From Hoplostethus atlanticus (lineage: Eukaryota; Chordata; Actinopteri; Trachichthyiformes; Trachichthyidae): DNA of 64,000 bases. Location: NCBI GenBank assembly GCA_034670405.1, contig JAXDDX010000172.1, positions 744,001 through 808,000 of the forward strand, in the 5' to 3' direction. This document shows, one piece after another, positions 9,997 through 22,900 of the stretch. Numbering within the stretch: position 1 is the stretch's first letter; each line of letters opens with the position of its first letter. Position numbers and translations under genes: made by a program. The notes beneath the pieces are model-generated. The model had not been told where the DNA came from, made no database searches, and was given only the letters and a program-made list of their open reading frames with translations.

Positions 9997-12900
9997 GTAG
10001 TAATATATGTAATACATACAATACATACAATTAATGGTCGGTTTGAGCAGGTAGGGGAATAGAGTGCAGTTCACACACAAGTTTGGACTCAGTTTACTGC
10101 ATTTCTTTTACTCAAGTGAGAGGTGGTAACAGTTTTCTTTTTGATCAGCTGATGCCAGATTTGTAATTCTCCTGCACTTTAATTAACCAGAAAAAGAATA
10201 AATGTGATAAGACCACAGAAATAATACCAAACATAGATATGAGCAGAAAGAGTGGAGGCTGTCTATACATTCACTCTGTATACTCAGAGAGTCAGTCCCC
10301 TTGGCAACCAGCTAGACTAATGAAAAGCTCCAGGACCTTGAAGGCCATGTTGTTTCCCCACAGCGTTTTTCTGTTATGACAGATTGAGAAAAAACTAAAG
10401 ATGAGTGATTTAGACTGCATGAATATTCTGGATTTACTGTATGAACACTATAGTCTTGCTGCTCTACCAGCTGGTCTCCAAATGTAGAACAGACTGTAGA
10501 ACAGGACAAGGGTTATGTTTGATATTAAAAAAAAACACTAAATAAAATATATTCTCATGACGTTAGCCATTGTAGAGGTGTGAAATTAAAATTCTACTGT
10601 GGATTTAAAGATTGATAGATTCAAATTTAAGGGCTCATACTATGAAACAGTATTTATTTAAGAACTCTCATGTGTTACTTATACCCTTGAATTTCATCCT
10701 TTATATAGATGAAAAGATGCCATCTTAGCTAGTTACATTTCAGGGCCAGGTCTGTTCTCTAAGCTTATGAAGAGCAGAGAGGAAGAGGAGGCTTCATAAA
10801 GCCGCCACCCACCGGCATGAAGTAAAGGAACAGGAAAGACCATATATGGTTCCTTTCCCTGGCAGCTGACACCCAGGCCTGGCTCAGGGAATAAGGCCTT
10901 TCCTTTTCATTTTGACTGGTGATGACAAATAAGACAAAGCTCTGCAGAAAGGGAGTGCCCACATTTTCTCTCTGCACTATCTTTTGCCTTTTGGAGCACC
11001 ATAAATCTGGTGAGGTTGGAGTAATTGAGGTTTTTCCTGAGTGACTCACAGTATCTACAGTTGATCACTTAGTCATCCAGACAACTGGCAACTATACACA
11101 GTATACCTCATTTGTCCTGATAACAAAGTAGGAGTGTCATCAGTATTATGGCTTTATCTTGGTAGAGATTAATTGGAAATGTTTCAGCATGCTGCATTTT
11201 TCTTCTTCTGTTTATTGACAGCGACAGAAAGCATTTGATTTTTCTGAATATCCCATGTCACTGTTCATGGGATATTACCTGCCTTCAGATGATGAGCAAT
11301 CACTCCAAGAGGTGCCCTCAGGCCTAGATTGTACGCCACAAGGTATGCCATTACCACAGGGTTATGACTAATGGGCAGTGTAATACACTACATACACATA
11401 GCCTATATCACCCTCAAACACAAAATAGACCTTTGCCATTCACTGACTTACTTTGAAAGAAATATATATATATACGGTGCCTTGCAAAAGTATTCAAACC
11501 CCTTGACTTTTTACACATTTTGTTGTGCTATTAAGTTATTTCAAAACACATTTATTTGGTATTTTTCATCTGAGTTCTATGCAAACCCCTTTGCTTCGTT
11601 GCCACACAACACAAAAAGTTGTCCGACATTTCAGATTACCGTTACTCAGATGTCATATTTAGATTGTATTTAACAATTCTGAACATTGGTTTCCTTTCAA
11701 ACTTTTTTCAAACTTGTCTTTCTTGCTAACAAAGCTGAGACCAAGGCCGAATCCCAATTCTCATTTTCACCCCTACGGCTCGTTTTCGAGGGCTCCCTCG
11801 CCCTTCGGCTTGGCCCTTGGAACAGAGTCACTAGGGGTAGTGGTTGAAATCTTTCCCTATGAAATGGGACAACCCTTCAAGACCCTGATACGTCATCGAT
11901 GACGTTTACGTAAACAGACGCGACAAGTTTGTTATCGGACATTACTATGGCAATAATGGTATTATCACAGTGACATTTGCCATTCATCTGATGGAGATAG
12001 AAAAGCATGGACACTCGCGATTCGTTCACAACTTATACGTTTCACGCTCTCAATCGATCAAACAAGTCATCAAATAAAAAAGACCACTGCTTCATTACCA
12101 GGCCACTTCATGACAGAATAGCGTTAGCGGTGCTCTGTAGGCTAGCAAGCCGTGCTCCTAACGTTACCCTGCCAGTCTGCACTGATATTAGAGGAGCCGT
12201 AACAAGTGCAGCAACTTCACTGCTGGACTTTAGTTATATTTCGGCATCATATGCCATCAAAGGGGGGAAATGCGACATGGAAATATGTCAAAATGCGGGA
12301 CTGTCATGCACAAATCAGCCTAAAAACAATGTTGTAACCTTAACTAGCGAAGTAGAGACATCGGCATACTAGCGTTTTTTTTGTTATGCATCTTATAAAG
12401 AAAAGGTCTATAATACATTGAAACGACATTAAACTAAGATAATACGACGGTTAGAATATTTTTTAAATCTTTATTAACGAAGAAAATACTACATTTGTGG
12501 TTTCCTTTTGTTGCTTGTGCGGCGTTCACCACCATCTTGCCGATGATTGTCGGAGATTTCTCCTAACCCTCGGTTTGTAGTGTGCCCCTGAAAAAGTTTG
12601 GAGGGCCATGTAGCCCTAGCACTTCGCCCTACCCCTCGATCCCAACAAGAATTGGGACACCCTACCCCTAAACGTGAACGCGCAAAACGGAGGGGAAGGG
12701 CTAAGGGGTAGGGCGAAGGGGTGAATTGGGATTCGGCCCAAGTCCCATCACTAGATCTTAATGAGACTTAATGGGACCTTAGGGTGTAGGTTGGACTCTC
12801 CATCAGAATACTTAAACATAGTCTGGATATATGGTTAATTTATGGATGACATTACAGTCCAATCCTCACCCTCCCATCGCTGTTGAAAATGAAGAAGGTG

Positions 12901-13894
12901 AAATAGTTACTCTGTTTTTTCCTGTCCAATTTCTCCATTGATTTCTGTAGTAAAAGTGGATCGGAAAAACCCACTGAAACTGCACCTTCTGTATTTTCAA
13001 CCATAATGATTGGAAATGAATGATTTATATCTTCTTTTAAACTTCAAGAACTGGACTCTGTCATTCATAAATGAACCATATATCCCATATATAGTATATA
13101 TGAGATATTAGCATATTTTCATGACAAAGGTTTTTCAGAATTTGACTTTCAATCTTCTATTTCAGTATTTGAAATTCAAGTCCATTCAATTTTAGAGTGA
13201 ATTGACCACATCCCAAGTTAAAGTAAAAGCCCCAATAATGATCTCCTAATCAGATGTAGTGTGGCAGTTTGCCTATCAAGCTTATATTTTACAGGACTGT
13301 TTATTCAAGGTATGGCAGGTTTATTTGTGGATTAACCTGACATTTGTTTGGTCTTTCTCCAGACCTGGGCCCTTGTTCTGTGCCTCTGCTGACCCCATGT
13401 AGTAAAGCAGTGATGAGTCAAGCCTTGAAGGACAGTTTCAATGGCTTCTCCAAGGTGCAGCGGTGCTTTGGCATCGCCAACAGTAAGTAAAATTAACCTA
13501 AATTTCTACTTTATTTCTATTTCTTTCTAAATTGAAAACCATTATAATACAGTGTAGACTTTGGCGAGATTATGCTTTATTTTCACTGTAAATATATAAT
13601 TAAGCCCACAGGGCTGAAATTATTTTTGTGCTGGTTTATTAGGGGTTCAGGCCCATATTATTATTTATAGGTGGGCTAACTGAAAGGTAGTTACTTTTGG
13701 AGATGTGCAGATTCTATTTTCAAGTCAGTGTATCTGATGAGGACGCTATGACTACATGTCAAAAGTAAAACCATTAAAAGGTCCGGACCGAACTGAAAAT
13801 CAGTCCGGGCCGAGCCCTATGTCACATTACACATAATGTAGGAATATATTTTCTTGTGTCCAACACGTTGCATGATTGAACGTATACTTATTCA

Positions 13895-13939
<45 letters not shown>

Positions 13940-16900
13940 AATCACACAAAGCGCAATGTCATTTGCTATGTCACTGTCAGTTAGTCAGTCAGGGACCTGC
14001 TAACGTTATTGCTAATGCTAGCTAGCAGCATGTCGTCAAATCAAGTTGGCAAATCTATCGCAAAGTTAGTAACACTGACTGACAGTGACAGCTTTGTGTG
14101 ATTGGACCAGGATCCACAGAAACTGAGGACGGGTGCATACACCACACACACACGCACGCAAAAATGAAAGTGAAACTCAAGGAGTAGCAGTCTGCAGTGT
14201 GTGATACACACGTGTGCTTGGGCACACAAATAGATAAATATATGTTCGATCACACAACGTGTCGGACACAAGAAAACACAGGTTCCGGTCTGGACTGATT
14301 TCCAGTTCGGTCCGGACTTTGAGAAGCCCTGGTATAGTCGATATAGTCACCATTAATCAAAAAAAAAAGAGCGTGGTTTAGAACAAAATTGGCTTTAACT
14401 CAGAAACCATTTGTACAATCATCACTTAAATGTCCTTCACATGTCAAGACAACATGTCTACTAATGGATTTTAAAAACATTGCATAACTGGTGCCATGAA
14501 TTCCAAAAATATATCTTTTAAAATGGTTGCTGGAATGTCATGAAAGATGGTACAAGTTGAAAAGTTGTGCAGCCATTTGATGTACTGTAAGTGTGGCCTA
14601 GTGGTTAGACATGCAGACCTGTGTCTAAAGGTTTCTTGGTTCCAAACTGGCCAATAGAAATCTGTGATTGTAGTGATAAGGATAAAACTGTTGTTGAGAG
14701 AGCAACTTCACCACACAGTGGATACCAGCTCTAAAATCATCTGACAAAACAAAACCTGGACTAATTTCTTGCTGGATGAATTTGTGTTTCATGGGAAACA
14801 AATACTGAAATGAATCACGAAACTCGATGTCAACAACAGCATTTTTTTTTTTTCTTGAACTGATATCCCATTCTACCCCCACAATATCTACCTACCTAAT
14901 TCCAAGCTATGAAACTTTCCATGCAGCTGCTTTCAGCTAGCCCACACAGTTTCATCTGAAATTGTACTTAGTGTGTTACGATTGTGTACAGGACCCAAGT
15001 GCAAACCACAGAACAGAGTTAGGAACAAAAACCAGGTTTACTAGGAGACAGTTCAACAAGGATGGTAAAGCAGGGATGGCAAGGGGAAGCAGGGCTGGTG
15101 CAGGAGCGGGGAAGCAGAGTAGGGAGGCAGGCAAACAGGTGACAAGCAGGGATCCAGGAGACAGACAGGCGACAAGCAGGGTTCCGGGAGACAGACAGGC
15201 AGGCAGGCAGGGTAGACGGGCGGTGGTGAGGTCGGCAGATGGGATCAGGGAAGGAGACTGGATCTGGGTAGAGGATATCAGGATTAGTAGGCAAGAAGGG
15301 AACTCTGAGAGAAACTCTACAAAGCGGCCGGGACACGAGACTGACTGAGTAGTACAAACAACGATCTGGCGATGAGTGGATGAAAAGCCGGGGTTCTTAA
15401 GCTGGTGGTGATGAGATGATGGATAGCAGGTGTGCGGGGTAGAGCAGGTGATCGGGATGAGGTGATGATGCAGGGAGGAGCCGGAGACTGGAGCCACGCC
15501 CACCAACACATACACACACACACAGACAGAGTCAGACAGGTAGAGACTGCTAGGAGGCAGAGGTGGAGGGCGTGACATAGTGGTTCTAGCCCATAGGGCA
15601 GAACCACTATTGTTTTTGCTTGGGTTTTTATTTATTTATTTATTATTATTATTGGGGCTTCAAGCCCGTAGGGTTGAAACCCTGTTGTTTTTGTGCTGGT
15701 TTATTATTATTATTAGGGGTTCAATCCCATAGGGCTGTAACCCTGTTGTTTTTGTGCTGGCTAGGGGTTCAGGCCCGTAGGGCTGAAATGACCATGAATT
15801 GGCCAATCGATATGGTGACCATTAATTTAGTTTAGAACTAAATTGTCTTCAACTCAGAAATTGTACAATCATCACTTAAATGTTCTTCATATGTTAAGTT
15901 TACATTACACAACATGCCTACTAAAGCATTTTAACATTGTAATTGGTGCCATAAATTCCAAAAATGTAGCGCATACCTTTTTAATGTGGTTGCTGGAATG
16001 TCATGAAAGTTGGTACACATTTTGCTTCTACAGCTATTGGATGTGACGCTGGCCAACTGTTTAGAGACGCAGACTTGTGTCCACAAGGTTCCTGGTTAAA
16101 TCCCACAATCACCCATGGATCACTCCTGGTTACCAGCTTTGAACAATATGCAGCAAAATCAATAATATGAAAACATCTGACCAAACTTGGGTTGTGTATT
16201 GTATAAAAAACTGGCCGACATTAACCAGCCTAAGTACATTTTAGTTTGGTCTTTTCTTTGACATTATGGATTGTAACTAAAGGTCAGTCAGTGAGGCCAA
16301 GCAAGTCACAGTCATGTTAATATATAGATTAATTCAATAGATCATGACCGTCACAAGATAATTTTAATGGCTATGTTATCATTATGATATTATGATATTA
16401 TTATCCCTTAAATATCTTGACCCCTGACAGTCATTTGAAGACTCAGTCATTGCAAGGGATAATTTGCCCAGTGAAAATGTAAATAAGAAGGGGACATTTT
16501 AAATGCCTATACTGAGTTCAGCAGGAAAGTGATTGGATGGCTAAATGGCTTTGTGAAATTTGATAATTTGGTGCTCATAAGCTACAAAAACTAAAAAAAA
16601 TTGGGTTTGAATCCCATTATTTGCTAATTTGCATAATTTGATTATGACTTTGAAAATATCCGACTACACCTGGACTACACCTGTACTAGTTTCCTGCTGG
16701 ATGAGGGGTTCAAATAGGGTTCAAACCCCAAAGGTTTTTTTTCCTGCCGGTTTATTAGTAGTAGTATTATTATTGTACTTTTTCTGCAATTAAATTTTAT
16801 TTGCAATATTTTGGCCCCATAGGAATGCATTATAAAAAAGCTTTGACAATGTCTCTACAAGCCACTAGATGGAGTCAGAGACTGTCAAATGTGACCCTGG

Positions 16901-19900
16901 CTGTCTTTCACAATGTCCAGAGACCAGAGACTCAGTTTGTGGTTTACTGATGACTGAACACACAAACCACTACTTCTGCTAACAACACAATAGAGACAAC
17001 AAAACTCTCCTTTTTGAATTTCACTTTGTTGTTGGACTTTCATTGACTTGCAGTGATTTCCGGAAAGTGTCTCCATGTCTGGAGATGTTTTCCACAAGTA
17101 TTGAAATTTCCCACCGCATTACATCTTTGAACGCACCACTGCGGTGACGCAGTTGCCGGCATAGTGTTTGGCGTTTTGAGTCCATGGTCCAAATGCACAT
17201 TTCAGTCGATTGGCGCTCAACAACCAGCGGGGTTTTTGACTAATAAAAGAGCAACTTTCAAACAACCTATTTGCTCCCTTCTTGTCCTTTGGAATGCGCC
17301 TGGGTCGACGCGCTCAATTAACATCACTCAGAGTCCACTGATTTCTTTCTTTTGTCATATTTATTTTCCTTTCTCATTCAAACTCTGTTGTGCTACGTTT
17401 TTCTTCTTTTCCAGAAACAAATTAATTTTTCTTACCAGATGACGTACATAAGGGTTGATATAAAAAAAAAGTGTCTGCACTCCACGTTCCCACAACAGTT
17501 CATTAACACAACTCCAATAGTTTATAATGAGTCTATTTCCACTCCCCATATTTAGGGTTCAAACCCGAAGGGGTAGAACCCTATTGTTTTTCACCTCGGT
17601 TTATTATTAGGGTTCAAACCCCGAAGGGGTAGAAACATGAGCCCAATCGGCCAGATGGTGGCGCTGTAATTAAGGCCCAAAAGCGCAATTTTGGAAAGGC
17701 CACGCCCCTCACACGGTGCATCCGATTGACTTGAAATTTGACACACAAGTCCAGCTCAAGCTGCTCTACAAAAAAGCCTCAAGAACCACTGAAGTCCGCC
17801 TGACTAGATTTTCTGCCATTTAGAATTTTTTGAAAAACACATTTTTGACATCTCCTCCTAAACCGTAGGTCCGATTGCTCCCAAATTTTCTGTGGATCAT
17901 TATTGTACCGAGCTTATCAAAAAGGTTGTTGATATCTTATTTGTGACGTGCTCTCACAGAATCAGTCGGAAGTCGCAATGGCTGATTTACGTAGAAACAC
18001 CTTTTAATGTCAAAAGTCTATTTTTGACCATTTTGGTATTTTGACTAATTTTAATAAAACAAAATCTTGGCTTTCATAATCTGTATGAATTATTTTGGAG
18101 TGGAAATATAACTTTGAAGCATAAAAGCAAGATATGGTATTTGGCGAAGTTGATCGCGGCAGCGGCATTTAGCGACTAGCCAGCTGCATCCGCACCTGTT
18201 GGTTGTCAAGTTAGCAAGCTAGTATCGTAATCATCAAGACGTTCAATGCCGTCTCAGAAAGAAGAAGAAATCACTCGGCAATCCAGTGTTGTCTGTGGAT
18301 TCCGGCGATCGGTGGCGAGAGCTTATTGACGACTACTTTTTGGCACCGAGATCTGACCGAGAGACGGCTGAGGAGAGCGGCTCGGACGACACGGGAACGG
18401 ACAACAACAGTGAAACCTCCGGCGACACGTCGGACTCTGACAGGCCCATTTCAGACACCGACAACGATGAAGATGTTGACATGGAGCCACTTTTTTTAAC
18501 AGACCCAATATCTGCCGTCCTTTAGTCGGATGAATGGGATGAATATGTGAGCTACGGATCTGGAGGGGATATTGAGAAGCCTCGTAGCTTAAAGTGTGGC
18601 TGCAAATGTCATCAGGGAAAGCCTTGCTACATCCTCTTCTCTATGGTGAAAAAACGAGAGATGAGATGTGACTGCTGGTAAGCACTTTTCCACTTATCCA
18701 TAGAGCTAGCCAACATTAGTAAACACAAGTGTGTTTATCTTATCTTCTTTAAACCTTGTTCTCAGTAATAATGAACACTGTAGGTAATGTTTTGAGTAGT
18801 TCTAGCTAGCTAGCTGGTCAACAGGACCCTGTAGTTGTATTTAACTACAGATGAGTGGTCTCACACAGAAATGACAAAATTAGTTCTGTTAATTTATTTT
18901 AATTGTCACAAATTGAATGTAGGCCTAAGATGTTTTTTTGTTTCCTAGGTGAGAAACACATGTTCCTGTCAGCAGCACTATGAACTGATCCAAAGAAACG
19001 GCTTGTTCCAAAAGGAAGCAGCAAAAAGAAAGGATGCACCAGAGGACCTCTTACTTTATTGATGGTGATCACATATGCAGAGATGATGAATGTCTAGATG
19101 AATTATTGAATAATTTAAGGATTTAATTAGTGATATGTGTAATATGGTTATATCTTTTCTTGCAATATTACTTTGGGGTTTAAATCAAATCAAATCACAT
19201 TTATTTGTATAGCCCTTAATCACCGTTACAGTCTCTAAGGGCTTCACAGTGCCCAACATGTGAAACAATAAATGGTTAGTACACGACATCCCCCAGCCTT
19301 AGACCCTCAACAGAGGACAAGGAAAAACTCCCAAAAAAACCTTTTAGAGAAAATTGGAAGAAACCTTGGGAGGGGCTACTCAGAGAGGGATCCCCCTACC
19401 AGGACGGTTGGGCGTGCAATAGATTTGAGATTTGATAGAGTTTGGGTAAGCAGCGCATACACAATGCATAAAAGTTTATTATGGTGGGACGTCCGGATCT
19501 GAAGTTTATTATGGTGGGACATCCAGATCTGATGTGTTTTGGCACTTGGCATTTATACCAATCTATAGATTTATACCAATCTATAGCAATGTATAGGTCA
19601 AAGGGACACTTTGACCTATACATTGCTATAGATCTTCTACACTGTATAGGCTACTGTATACATTAAGCATATATTTACAAATAAAGAATAAGAATGTGTT
19701 TACATAAACACTTTAATGTATATCAGTATGTTTGTCTTTCTTTTTACACAATTGAATTATGTGTAACCATAATTGTGGGGGGTTGGGGAGGGGAGTCACA
19801 GATTTTTCACGTCTTCAAGATGCTTTTGAAAGATTCATTGATAGTGGATAAAGAGTGTAAGTGTACTGTGTGTAATATAACCTTAAATATTACTCTCCTC

Positions 19901-22900
19901 ATTACAGAGATGCCTAAATGTTATATCTGCTATTTAAAATAATCACTCAAGCAGCATTTGTTTGTGAGATGTCAAAGCGGCAGCCCCCCAGAAATGGAAT
20001 GTTCAGAGTCATAATGGAAAGGTTTTTTTAAAGGCCTTTTTCTCAAAACCACACTTTTGTGTCTCTCGTTGTATAACGCCTCATAACTTTCTAAAAAAAA
20101 AAAGCCTACATTCTCCTCTTTCAAATAATATGAAAACCCCAAAATGTGTTTTGGGGTCAATGTGACTGATTCTGTGAGAGCAGGTCACATTTAGTTTTCA
20201 AGATATTGACCAATGAACTTCAAAAGGGCGTGGCTCAGCACATAATTAGACTAAAGTCAAGAACGGTTAGGCCAATCATCACAAAACTTGCAGGATATGT
20301 CCACATAAGTACCTGAAACATACTCTGAAAGTTTACTTAAAATCGACCACTAGGGGGCGCTAAAAATGCAAAGAATGGGCGTGGCATAACACAAATCAGA
20401 CTATAAATCAGAAATTGTTTATCCAATAATTACAAAACCTGCAGGATATGTTTGATAACAATGTTGAACCATGTGTGTAAAATTATTTTGAAATCGCTCA
20501 ATAGGGGGCACCACCAGTTCCAAACATGTGCATGGGCCTGATGCAAATTTGGCCTTAAATCAATGACAGTTTGTCAATCACCAAACTTGGCGGACATTTT
20601 TAATTAAGCTGTTGAAACATGTCCCCAAAATGTTTTCAAAATTGATCAATAGGGGGTGATGGCGTTGTCGAACAAGGGCGTGGGCCTGGCACAAATTGTG
20701 CTGTAACCCACATTAAAATATGGTTATAAAATAAATAGGTTTTTATAAATTAAGTTACAAATAAATTAGGCTACAATTAAAAATGTTGACACTAAATAAT
20801 TTGTAAGAAGAAACAATTAAAACGTATGCCTATACAAATTCATAGTGAAACATTCCCCTTTAATTAGTGAATATCCCTTTAAGAAAGACTTTTTTTACTC
20901 TCTTGGAAAAAAAGTTACAGCACAGGTGCAGAGTTAGAACCGTGCACTGCAGAGAGAGAAACGGAGAGAAAGAGATAGATAATTTACGTTGTAAAAGACA
21001 TACATTTTGTTGTTATGGAAGAGTTTACTGTTGGATGAATGAATAGAAAACACAAAGCTGGAAATTAAATATGTCAACAAATAGGATTTGATAGAGAAAG
21101 TTTCCATAAAAATAATTATTAAAATTATTTATACTTTTAATACTTTCAACATGTTTAATACTATGACTTCTATTACATTTTCCAGTACTATTACTACTAC
21201 TACAGCTGTAAATGCTTCTACATTTTGTTAATACTTCAGTTACTACTACTACTGCTACTACTTTTGCTACTACTACTACTGCTATCACTACTCCTGCTAC
21301 TACATCTACTACTACTTCTACCATTATTACTTCTGCTAATACTTCAACTACTACTACTTCTACTGCAGCTATTACTAACAGCCAGGGTCATATTCGACAG
21401 TCTCTGTCTCCCTCTGGTGGCTGTCTCATGTGACCCTGGCTGTCTTTGACAATGTCCACAGACCAGAGACTGAGTTTGTGGTTTACTGATGACTGAATAG
21501 AACACACAAACTGCTACTTCTGCTACTACTACTAAAACTTCAACTATTACTAATTCTGCTACTACTATTTTTGCTGCTACTGCTACATTTTACAACTTAC
21601 TCCTCGTGCTTATATTACTACCACTACTACTTCAGCTACTACTACTACTGCCGCTGCTATTACTTCTACTTCTATTATTTTCTTCGAAAATTTGACCTTT
21701 TCTAGTTTTTTTTATGCCGCGGCTCAAATTGCTGTGAGCTGGAATGAGCTAAAACCATGTAGCTGTAATTAAGGCCCATTTTGGGCCACACCCCTCACAC
21801 CGTGACTCTGATTGACTTGAAATTTGACACACAAGTCCAGCTCAATGTGCTCTACAAAACCAGGTGTCCAGGTGACAAAACTTTCCACCATTTTGAATTT
21901 TTGGAAAAACCTTTTTGACATCACCTCCTAAAACATAGATTGCTACCAATTTTTTTGTGGCTCATTATTGGACCAAGCTTATTAAAAGTTGCATAAAGCG
22001 TGCTGATATCTTATTCAGTTTTCAAGATATTGACCAATAAACTTCAAAAAGGGCGTACCTGACACATACCCTGAAAGTTTCATTCAAATACAAAAAATGG
22101 GCGTGGCATATCACAAATCAGACTATAAATCAGAAATTGTTTGTCCAATCATTACAAAATTCGCAGGATATGTTTCATAACAATGTTGAACCACGTGTGT
22201 AAAACTATTTTGAAATCTCTCAATAGGGGCCGTCACCAGTTCCAAACATGTGCATGGGCGCAAATATGGCCCTAACCCTAACACCTAACCCTATAAATCA
22301 ATGACAGTTTTTCCAAACATCACCAAACTTGGTGGATATTTTTAATTAAGCTGTTGAAAGATGTTGAAACATGAAAATTTCTGTTTTCGAATTGACCAAT
22401 AGGGGGTGACGGTGTTGCCGAACAAGGGCGTGGGCCTGGCACAAATTGTGCCATAAATCAATTAGTTTGTCCAATCATCACAAAACTTGGTAGATATTTA
22501 TGTTGAACTAAGTTTGGCCAATAGGGGGCACCACACATGTTTTCCATATGGGCTTACAGTATAGTATTTTTCTGGGCCTAACCCTAACCGCAAAAGGGTT
22601 TGAACCCACAAATTGCCGCTTGCAGCTATATTTTATTAGTATTACTATTATTGTTATTATTAGTGTATCTAGGCCATAGTGCAGAATCACTATTGTTTTT
22701 GTTTTTGCCTCTGTAAAATCAAAAGCTTGAATCAATAATATACATTTTTCTGGGTCACAGTTATAGTTTCTATAAATTGTACAATAAGATCAAGAATGTA
22801 TGTCACATAGTTCCTCACGCTGGCCGTTGCCCCAGATAATTACAATATATTTTTTAAAGATCAGCACAATATCAATATCTGTACGTAGACCACTGCGGCT

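Larger units (their letters stand above)
17943..20188 (+). mobile_element. 2.2-kb TIR transposon of unassigned family
   Basis: The ends GTGACGTGCTCTCACAGAAT / CAGTC and their near-perfect reverse complement (20164-20188) are flanked by ATTT on both sides. Uninterrupted versions of the target occur at about 22015 and 53815, so this is a genuine insertion with a 4-bp target duplication. Inside are an acidic open frame (18226-18681), a LINE-like tail (19170-19420) and a perfect hairpin (19579-19633). No DDE transposase could be identified. Candidate families with 4-bp duplications remain open. Confidence 0.75.

Noticed and set aside
14976..15607. Overlapping open frames up to 200 codons on both strands
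   Set aside because: They lie wholly inside the solo LTR and reflect its Cys/Pro/Ser-rich short repeats; no known domain.
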